Of a DNA stretch of 22,500 nt, positions 10,282-17,639 are shown in pieces. Within the stretch, counting starts at the first letter, position 1; each line of letters starts with the position of its first letter. A program made the translations under genes and the position numbers. Location of the stretch: NCBI GenBank assembly GCA_030674155.1, contig CM060326.1, positions 26,008,858-26,031,357 on the forward strand. Direction: 5' to 3'. The notes beneath the pieces were generated by a model, which was given only the letters and a program-made list of their open reading frames with translations, did not search any database and was not told the origin of the DNA. This DNA is from Stramonita haemastoma (taxonomy: Eukaryota > Mollusca > Gastropoda > Neogastropoda > Muricidae).

Positions 10282-10369
10282 ATACGCATACTTTCAAACA
10301 GTCTGATGAACAATGATCAGATTACTAGCTAGCTGGGTGGATAGATGTATCTGTCTGTCTATACATATA

Positions 10370-10384
10370 TCAATAATAATAATA

Positions 10385-10451
<67 letters not shown>

Positions 10452-10462
10452 TGATGATAATA

Positions 10463-10530
<68 letters not shown>

Positions 10531-10539
10531 AATAATAAT

Positions 10540-10574
<35 letters not shown>
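10370..10574. repeat. Compound trinucleotide array (AAT)n-(GAT)n-(AAC)n
   Basis: Three consecutive triplet blocks: AAT at about 10372-10448, GAT (as ATG/TGA) at about 10449-10530, then AAT/AAC at 10531-10574. The blocks keep one register, so the array yields long frames of poly-Asn/Asp, poly-Met or poly-Ile that are not genes. Confidence 0.95.
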
Positions 10575-10620
10575 CGAATTTATATAGCTCTATATCTTGC
10601 AAAAACAAATCAAAGCGCTT
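10575..10620 (+). repeat. AATTTATATAG...AAAGCGCTTG motif next to the triplet array
   Basis: GAATTTATATAGCTCTATAT and TCAAAGCGCTTGCATT follow the AAC block directly. From general familiarity with marine invertebrate genomes, a motif of this form (TTATATAGCGC followed by CAAAGCGCTTTACA) is a common dispersed sequence next to triplet repeats. I could not search it. Confidence 0.4.
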
Positions 10621-10678
10621 GCATTCAACCAATTCTTGCGCATGCAGCCAATAACAATTTAGAATTTTAACATAGTGT

Positions 10679-10796
10679 ACACACACACGCACACACACAC
10701 ACACAGATATATAGATATAGATATAGATATATGTATATATATATATATAAATCGATATATATATATAAATCGATATATATATATATATATATACAC
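10679..10796. repeat. (CA)n followed by (GATA) and (TA)n array
   Basis: CA dinucleotides at 10679-10705, ATAGAT units at 10706-10730, then TA dinucleotides with two ATCGAT interruptions up to 10793. The array abuts the 3' end of the minus-strand LINE fragment. Confidence 0.9.
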
Positions 10797-10797
10797 A

Positions 10798-11402
10798 AGA
10801 TTTAATTCGCCTTTGACCCCTCTTGGGGCATGGAGGATTTCAAACAAAATCAACTGTAACATATATAATTTGCATTAATAGAATACGTTCATACACAGAA
10901 TTTTTCACAGAAATGAAAATATAGTCAACCTTTTCATTAATATCATGCAACTTTACTCTTAAGTATGAATTTGCTAAGTTTTAATAACATATTTTTATCA
11001 GAAGAGAACAGATTACAAAATGTGAACATGGATCTTGGATACAAATATTCATGAGGTAGGACATTCTTCCGAAGCTCAGAAAACTTTGGACATTCCATTA
11101 TGAAGTGAAACTCATCTCCTATCGTTTTCATGTTACATTGTATACAAAGACGATTTTCGCGCGGAATGCCGTTGACCCGTCCTGTTTCAATCGGTAAAGA
11201 ATGGTTGATACACCTGAATCTAAATAATGAAATCACATTGTTATATGGCAACTCACCAATGTACTTTTCCCTCTTAAAACATTTTTTGTAATTACGATAA
11301 AATATACATTTATTACTTCTTTGCAGTTCTTCTAACCATAACTTTACAAAATTATCTTTTAAAGCCTTAATGACGTTACGGCATAAACTATCTTTGTTTA
11401 CA
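10798..11402 (-). mobile_element. 5'-truncated LINE fragment (RT C-terminus plus 3' UTR)
   Basis: The minus-strand insertion begins inside the distal part of a LINE ORF2 (about 11402) and runs through its stop (10943-10945) into a 3' UTR of about 145 bases. The UTR ends with a hairpin GCCCC-AAG(A)-GGGGT and GGCGAATTAAATCTTG. This is the 3' layout of CR1/Jockey-like elements. It differs in UTR and protein detail from the larger LINE at 16268, so it is probably another family. AT arrays sit at both ends. Confidence 0.75.
10943..11402 (-). pseudogene. LINE ORF2 C-terminal fragment
   Basis: About 150 codons read on the minus strand without interruption from about 11402 to the TGA at 10943-10945. 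There is no native start, because the frame enters from a truncation. Visible features in order are WLEELQRSNKC, a basic YRNYKKCFKREKY segment, SLFRFRCINHSLPIETGR and a terminal Cys/His motif (LCIQC, then DEFHFIMECP). This is the typical end of ORF2 in APE-type molluscan LINEs, where the Cys/His segment is thought to bind nucleic acid. The same layout appears at 20750-20900 (IRFRLG, CPMCK, DEVHFLFMC). The endonuclease and catalytic RT domains are absent, so the piece has no activity. Confidence 0.82.
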
Positions 11403-11425
11403 AAAGTCTATAAACTATCTTTGTT

Positions 11426-11428
<3 letters not shown>
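11383..11428. repeat. 20-bp tandem duplication at the truncated end of the LINE fragment
   Basis: ATAAACTATCTTTGTTTACA occurs at 11383-11402 and again at 11409-11428, separated by six bases. The inner copy is in the LINE reading frame. A TAG in that frame lies just outside it. Confidence 0.85.
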
Positions 11429-11429
<1 letters not shown>

Positions 11430-11501
<72 letters not shown>

Positions 11502-11504
11502 TAG
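11430..11504. repeat. (TA)n microsatellite
   Basis: About 75 bases of almost pure TA dinucleotides. Confidence 0.95.
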
Positions 11505-11616
11505 GTTAATCATTTTGGCAGGGTGGTGGATATTTTGGCTGTTGAGAGCAAGGGGGAGAAGATGAAACAGGAGGGGAAAATCTTAGCTTTGAAATAAATG
11601 TATCTTGAGGCTGGAT

Positions 11617-11684
11617 TTATCTATCCATCTATCCATTCATCCATTCATCCATCCATCTACCCACCCACCCATTTACCCATCCTT
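11617..11684. repeat. (ATCC/ACCC)n tetranucleotide repeat
   Basis: About 15 tetranucleotide units of the ATCC, TTCC and ACCC type, moderately degenerate. Confidence 0.85.
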
Positions 11685-12844
11685 GAATGGATTCACCGAT
11701 ACAATGCCTACACTGACCGACGCACAAAAGAAAACACATGAAGATGAATAAAGAGACAGGACACTCCATTATCCTCATCTATTTCGGTGCCCTTATTTAG
11801 GCTAATAAAGCCAGCGTTTTCTGTTCACTTCATTACACAAGGTAAAGGCTTTTTGCAGGGGATATTAAGCCAAAAATGGATGGAGCATTTTAAGCTTGAC
11901 AAGCCTTATAGCAGCTTGGTGTGTTATCGTAAAAAAACATTATACATTTCTTTCTTTTGAGGGTTGTCTTTGGATCAACTGTTTCTTTGGTTGCTGAGGT
12001 TGTGAGTGCAGTGTGTCTTAGATCTTTGATGCTTTTGTGGCTTTATTTCATGAGGGTCATTGTTACATCCATTTTTGTATTTACGTTAATGCATGCAGTG
12101 GCCACAGGAAAAGGCCCTGTATGAGTTGTTGAAAAGGAAGGTTCTGTAAGGTGAATCGAATGGTCGTCAGGTGCTGCCTTACCGTCTGGTTGTGGTGAAC
12201 TTTTTTTCTCCAAACATTGACATTCGTTCTGACTTCATGGGTTGGAGTACAACCAACCCCTCAGAAGAACACGTGTATCTGACTTGAGCCTTAGGTTAGA
12301 TATGGTCTGTGGATGAGACATCCTGAAGATACCAAAGAGCAAATCCAGTTCCGTTTGTAAAAGCATGTGTGAATGCTATCCTGTCCTAGCTATTTAAAAT
12401 GAGATTACTGTCAAGTTGATGGGAAGATAAAGAATACGCTTTGGGGAGTTATTCACCTCATGGATGCATTGTGTAGAGCCCTTGCCAAGTTACGCTACCC
12501 ACACTGCTGGTGTCTGTATTTCGTGGGCCATGAGATTGCTGGAATGTGCTTATTTTGAGAGCATAGAGAACACCTCTTCCAGATAGAAGATAGTTAATGC
12601 TTTATTAATGTTTTTATCTCTATATCTTCCCCACTACGATCAAGGGCCATGAAATGGAAAAGGTGTCTCTGATGTAGGCCTTTGTGGCCCTGGTCCCATA
12701 GTAACCTCAGTTTTGGGTGCCAATGTGCTTCTTGTGGCAGTTTGGTTCTTGAGCCCTAAGGGAGTTAAAAGTTGATTGTGGAATATTATTAGAGGGATGT
12801 TGCTGTGATGAAAGTTATCCCAAGTGGGTAGCTTACTCACTTAA
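11685..12844. other. Longest stretch without a recognised feature
   Basis: About 1.16 kb of mixed composition, less AT-rich than its surroundings and free of microsatellites. Frames are short; the longest is 66 codons on the minus strand at 12640-12840, with no domain I recognise. It could hold degenerate transposon or host non-coding sequence. Confidence 0.4.
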
Positions 12845-13068
12845 GAGACTTTAAACCGAGGCCCCGTGTGCGAACGCACGCAGAACATCTTGCGCACACG
12901 TTAAATCCTGTTCCGCTTTTCGTAAGAGTAGGCCATCGTGTGCCGGTGGGAACAGATGACAATATTTACAAAACTGCATACACACGGGGACTGGATGAAA
13001 AAAAGCACCTGATTGCTTATTCTGTTATCCTCGATATAAAAGAATAAATAAATAAATACATAAATAAG
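12845..13068 (+). mobile_element. tRNA-derived SINE, copy 2 (5'-truncated)
   Basis: It starts inside the central core at GAGACTTTAAACCGAGGCCC and lacks the tRNA-like head with A and B boxes. From there it is almost identical to copy 1 through GAACATCTTGCGCACACG, CGCTTTTCGTAAGAGTAGG and GGACTGGATG, then GCTTATTCTGTTATCCTCG. It ends in ATAAA and AAAT units (13037-13066). The 5' truncation fits target-primed reverse transcription that stopped early. No Pol III promoter remains. Confidence 0.88.
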
Positions 13069-13765
13069 CAAAGCGTCATTGCTATTTTATCACCAGTAAA
13101 GTGAGGAGGAATGAAGGGTTTCTTGACACCTCCAGCGATGAAAAAACAGCCCTGAGCCACACAGATGGGTGTGGAGCACTCAGTAGGTAGTCTGTGGCGT
13201 AGGTTAGCCCAGAAAACGGTCACCACTGAACATTAAGGAATAAGGAATAGTTCAGATCCTTCTTGTTGTTCTGTGCACAACAGCATGACATTAAACACAT
13301 TTTCACTAATCTTTTTACTTTGATAGTAAGATATGACAAATCTGAGAATGGCTGGGGTAGAGAGATCAGAATAGGGCACGTAGAAACTGTAGAGCAGTAA
13401 ATCCAGACATGATGGGGAAGCAAAACATTGTATTCCTTAATATCCAACAACGTAATACAAACCTCTACTACTATTTTTTTGTGAGTAAAGAGCTTTACCA
13501 AATTCTGCTATATTTTGTACACTTTTGTCCTTTAAAAAAACGCCAAAAAAACAAGGGATTTTCAGGCATCAGGATATGTTTTTGTTTGTTCTTACTAAGG
13601 ATGATTTTTAGAGCTGTGCTTGGGGTCATTGTTTACTTTATTGTGTCGCTAGGCCAGCATTGCAAGTTTTTGTTTGTTTGACTTTTTGTTTGGTTTTGTT
13701 CAGGTTTGTATTGGTTTTGTTGGTTTTTTTAGTCGTTGGGCTATTTTATGTTTACACAACTAGGA
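13069..13765. other. Non-coding stretch, nothing recognised
   Basis: AT-rich sequence with T-rich runs near 13660-13750. Short frames at 13017-13226, 13220-13501 and 13409-13681 have no recognised domain. Confidence 0.45.
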
Positions 13766-13768
13766 CAC

Positions 13769-13842
13769 ACAGACAGACAGACAGACAGACACAAAAACAC
13801 AAACACTTACACACACTTACACAAACACACTTACACACACAT

Positions 13843-13932
<90 letters not shown>
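13769..13932. repeat. (CAGA)n then (CA)n microsatellite
   Basis: Five CAGA units are followed by interrupted CA and then by about 38 uninterrupted CA dinucleotides (about 13850-13932). The His/Thr frames are translation artefacts. Confidence 0.95.
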
Positions 13933-13934
<2 letters not shown>

Positions 13935-13943
13935 ACTCCTTAT

Positions 13944-14298
13944 GGGGGACGGGATAGCCTAGTGGTCAGAAGATTGCGCTGACAATTTGACGACCCGATA
14001 TCGATTCCAATTCGAGGGGATATTTCCTCTGGAGTGCTGACTCCACTCTCCCCAAAGTCTTTCGGATCAGATTATAAACTGAGGCCCTGTGCGCGAACGC
14101 ACGCAGAACATCTTATGCACACGTTAAACCCTGTTCCGCTTTTCGTAAGAGTAGGTCATTGTGTGCGGTGGGAACAGATGACAATAATATTTTCACAACT
14201 GCACATACACGGGGACTAGATGAAAAAAGCACATGAATGCATATCCCATTATCCTCTATATAGAAGAATAAAATATATAAAAAAATATATATATAATA
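13944..14298 (+). mobile_element. tRNA-derived SINE, copy 3
   Basis: Same family as 8447. The A box TAGCCTAGTGGT is intact at 13955-13966. The B box region (ATATCGATTCC around 14000) is degenerate in its first bases. Compared with copy 1, about nine bases are missing just before GTGCTGACTCCACTCTCCCC. The core and right end are present with scattered substitutions (TCAGATTATAAACTGAGG, GGGGACTAGATG, GCATATCCCATTATCCTC), ending in ATAAAATATA-type sequence. It begins about a dozen bases after a CA array. More diverged than copies 1 and 2, so probably older. Confidence 0.85.
13955..13966 (+). promoter_or_regulatory. Pol III A box of SINE copy 3
   Basis: TAGCCTAGTGGT is identical to the A box of copy 1. 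The matching B box is eroded, so this promoter is probably weak or dead. Confidence 0.7.
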
Positions 14299-14343
14299 TC
14301 GGTATGTCTATAAATCTTTCTCTGTCTCTCTATCTCTCTCTTT

Positions 14344-14366
14344 TACACACACACACACACACACAC

Positions 14367-14421
<55 letters not shown>

Positions 14422-14426
14422 CACAC
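14344..14426. repeat. (CA)n microsatellite
   Basis: About 38 CA dinucleotides with single AACA interruptions near 14369 and 14420. Confidence 0.95.
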
Positions 14427-14684
14427 TGTTTTAAAACAGTGTCTTCCCATCACACGTGAGAACTCTCTGGACAGTATTTTAAGTAACTGTGTGATGCTGT
14501 GTGAACTCGCCTTATCGCTGAAGAAGAGTCCAGTTGACAGTTTACTATAGTGCTTTTGAACATGTTAGTAGCTTGTTTAGAGACAGAGACTTTAATCACG
14601 TGCTCTTTCTTAATTTTCTAAAAAGTTCTGATTGATTACTAAACGTGTTCACTTTTTGTGTTTTTTGTTTCTACCATTGGTTAA
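14427..14684. other. Non-coding stretch, nothing recognised
   Basis: A small palindrome GTTTTAAAAC lies at 14429-14438. No gene or element was recognised. Confidence 0.45.
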
Positions 14685-14767
14685 AAGTGTGTGTGTGTGT
14701 TTTTTTTTTTGTTTTTTTTTTGTTGTTGTCTAATATCACTTATGTGAATAGACATTAAACTGAAGAA

Positions 14768-14768
14768 C

Positions 14769-14805
<37 letters not shown>

Positions 14806-14931
14806 ACGTACACACACGTACACACATACATGCACAAACACAACAATACATACACACACAAACACACAATCACATTACTCCTTTCCAACAAACACATCAT
14901 ACACACACACGCGCGCGCGCGCGCGCACACA

Positions 14932-14977
<46 letters not shown>

Positions 14978-14980
14978 ACA

Positions 14981-15062
<82 letters not shown>

Positions 15063-15066
15063 TACA
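14768..15066. repeat. (CA)n array with (GC)n core
   Basis: Interrupted CA (14768-14870), then CGCGCGCGCGCGCGCG at about 14909-14925, then long CA runs including about 35 uninterrupted dinucleotides up to 15060. The strand-mirrored arrangement at 5641 (GT with a GC core) has the same structure. Confidence 0.95.
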
Positions 15067-15375
15067 CTACACCACCCATTCACACACATCTGTACAAATT
15101 AAAGTAAAGAGAGAGCTAGGAAGAGATAAGGGGGGGTATAGAAAGCAGTTGACAGACTTTTGACCCCAAAACACCCAATGAATTTTCTCCATTCTTTTGT
15201 TCGTCTTTCGAATGCTGCCTTAGCTCTATCTGTATCTGGCTCCTTGTTGCAGTGTTTGCTGTCAGTTTTGTTTATAGGTCTATGTGATGGATCATTTGCT
15301 TCTTGTTCTGTGTATTTGTAATCCGTCTATGTTTTTCGCACACACAGAACGAAGATGTTGAACACTTTCCTAAGA
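15067..15375. other. Non-coding stretch, nothing recognised
   Basis: About 310 bases between the CA and GT arrays. No element was recognised. Confidence 0.45.
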
Positions 15376-15414
15376 AATGTATATGTGTGTATAAATATGT
15401 GTGTGTGAGTTTGT

Positions 15415-15482
<68 letters not shown>

Positions 15483-15672
15483 TGTGTGTGTGCGCGCGCG
15501 TGCGTGTGTGTATGTGTGTATGCGTGTGTTTATATGTGTGTGGTTGTGTGTGTATGTGTGTGTGCATTTGTGTGTGTGTGCATGCGTGTGTGGGGGGGTA
15601 GGGGTGCGGGCGTGCGTGTGTGTGTGTATCTGTGTATCTGTGTGTGTATGTGCGTGTATATGTGTGTGTGTA

Positions 15673-15744
<72 letters not shown>

Positions 15745-15772
15745 TTTGAAAGTGTATGTGTGCGTGTGTGTT
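15376..15772. repeat. (GT)n microsatellite complex
   Basis: Two long GT runs (about 15416-15480 and 15676-15742) are joined by degenerate GT/GCGT/TATG units. A G-rich patch lies at 15592-15610 (GGGGGGG, GGGG, GGG). Frames encode Val/Cys repeats. Confidence 0.95.
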
Positions 15773-15780
15773 ACGTGATT

Positions 15781-15873
15781 TTTCTCTCTCTGTGTTTCTC
15801 TGTCTGTGTGTCTCTCTCCCTGTGTTGTTCTCTCTAGCTCTGTCTCTGTCACTGTTTCCGTCTCTCTCTGTGT

Positions 15874-15972
<99 letters not shown>

Positions 15973-15978
15973 CTCTCA
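15781..15978. repeat. (CT)n microsatellite
   Basis: Degenerate CT/CTGT units (15781-15877) pass into about 46 uninterrupted CT dinucleotides (15878-15968). Confidence 0.95.
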
Positions 15979-16185
15979 GCGTATATTGAGATTTTGCTTG
16001 TGCCTGTATTGTGAGTGTAGTTGGATAGTTGGTTATATAAATAACTAAGTAATTGAGCTTATCATTTGCTTTGCTATATCTATATGTTATATAATTCTTT
16101 ATGATTGTTTGCCAGTGGGTTTGTTGTTTTTGGTTTGTTTGTGGGTGGGTGTTTTTTTTTGTTTGTTTTTTGTTTTTGTTTTTTT
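15979..16185. other. Non-coding stretch with T/G-rich runs
   Basis: AT-rich, with GTTT and T homopolymer runs at 16125-16185 just before the next 3' tail. Nothing else was recognised. Confidence 0.5.
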
Positions 16186-16267
16186 ATGAGGACCTGGTGT
16201 AAAGAAGCCTCTGGCTTATACATATTTCCTCAATAAAACATTCGAGTTCGAGTTCGAGTTCGAGTTC
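16186..16267 (+). mobile_element. LINE/SINE 3' tail fragment ending in (TTCGAG)n
   Basis: ATGAGGACCTGGTGTAAAGA, GCTTATACATATTTCCTCAA and TAAAACA are followed by about 4.5 TTCGAG units (16241-16267). The order matches the shared 3' end seen at 3016, 4543 and in the SINEs, but the terminal repeat differs. ORF1-like sequence of the large LINE follows without a gap, so the two elements lie head to tail. Confidence 0.65.
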
Positions 16268-17621
16268 AGCCTCATGGAAGACACGGGGGAAGAAGACCCT
16301 GTGAAGGCATCCCATCAAACCAGAAGCAGACCCACACCAAACAGAGAAGAGGGCAACTTATGAAAGATGTTCTGATGGGACAAAACCAGACAAATGCTAT
16401 GCCAGGTGAACTCCAGCCCAGTGAGGTTGTTTCTTCAGACCAAAGACATCCTGATGGCAGTTTGAAGCAAAGCCTACCCCAGAAGGATGCATTTTCAGGT
16501 CGCAGCCTTCCCATGCCCAAGCCAAAAAGGAGCCAGACAATGGAATGTGTCCCTCCAGACCAATATCAGCCCCAGCGTCATCACCACATGGCATCAAGGA
16601 AATCTCAACCCAAAGAGGGCAGTCTTCTAGACCAGAATCAATGCCAACTTGGGCTAGGAATGAACCAAGAAAGAGAAGGTTCCAGTCAGAAAAGGCATCA
16701 ACCCCAGATCAACTTTCCAACCCAGAGCCAACTCCAGACAGGGACAATGACAACCGGGTCTTACAGCACCGTGAACACAAATCAGGGCCCTGATGGTACA
16801 TATCTGACACAGAGCCAACCCCATGATGAGCATGAAAGGGAGCAGCACATAGAAGGTGTACTACTAGACCCACCTTGGACTGAACCATCTCAGCAGCAAC
16901 TGCAAGAGAAAACAGCAATGGACCGGTCCACAGAGGTGGACTCACTGGAAAAGGACCAGTTGTGGGAGCATGCTTTCACAGGATAAGACCAGCTACAAAG
17001 AAGGATTTTGACCAGCCAGCAACAGCCCCACAGCAGTGCCTCCTCAGATCTGGACCAGCGCAAGGAAGACCCCACAACTAGCCATTGTCTACGGGATAAA
17101 CAGACTTTGCCTGATCAAACGCCACCATTCTCTGCGTTCCCCAGTGACCGTACCTTTTCTGTCACTAATCCAGTGCTTATGATGGAAGGGCCCGCACAAG
17201 AAAAGACAACGCCAGGATCTCAGCCATCTGATGTCCAAGCTGACTACGCACACGAGCCAGCCAGAACACAATTACCAGTATGTCCAGGGAACAACACATA
17301 TAGTGAAGCAATCAGATGCGTGCCCTCGACCAGAGACACAGAGAGTGAGGTGCCTGTGCCAGCTGAAGATGCTCGGACCCAGTCTGCCAGCCATCAAGGA
17401 ACAAAAGCCCTGACGTGGCCACATCAACACTGAATGCCATGGCAACTACCTTTTCACCAAGACAGATGCGTCTTCAACGTGTTTGTGCCTACAAGCAGCC
17501 TGGTACCGAGTCCTGGCTAGCGCCCAAAGCAAACACAAGTGCAAAAAAAGTTGGTAAACGAACAAAAAGAAATCTGACCAATGTCACAAGAAAGACTACT
17601 GCTACAGGAGCTAAAAGATAG
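16268..17621 (+). pseudogene. LINE ORF1-like pseudogene (Gln/Pro/Asp-rich)
   Basis: One frame is open from the left edge, with its first ATG at 16360, and reaches a TAA at 16984-16986. The same frame continues immediately after it to 17433, so the stop looks like a single mutation in a longer ORF of about 385 codons. From about 17367 the next frame (to TAG 17619-17621) carries a strongly basic segment, KKVGKRTKRNLTNVTRK, which implies a frame change between 17367 and 17433. The protein is rich in Gln, Pro, Ser and Asp. A D/G-Q-x-Q-like motif recurs at residues 7, 27, 67 and 91, which suggests degenerate internal repeats of about 20-24 residues. No zinc knuckle, RRM or esterase domain was recognised. 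The assignment as ORF1 rests on its position just upstream of ORF2. An alternative short start at 16274 lies in another frame. Confidence 0.55.
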
Positions 17622-17639
17622 GATGGAGGTCAAGGCCCA

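Noticed and set aside
10294..10704. Poly-Ile, poly-Met, poly-Asn/Asp and poly-Leu/Ser frames
   Set aside because: They are translations of the AAT/GAT/AAC array in different frames. A transcribed polyaspartate/asparagine protein is possible in principle, but nothing here supports it.
12640..12840. 66-codon minus-strand frame as a pseudogene of a host gene
   Set aside because: I could not connect it to any family or find an extension in neighbouring frames.
16272..17271. Minus-strand frames of 60-82 codons opposite the LINE ORF1
   Set aside because: They overlap the plus-strand coding pattern and show no domain. The plus-strand frame is much longer and continues in the LINE context.
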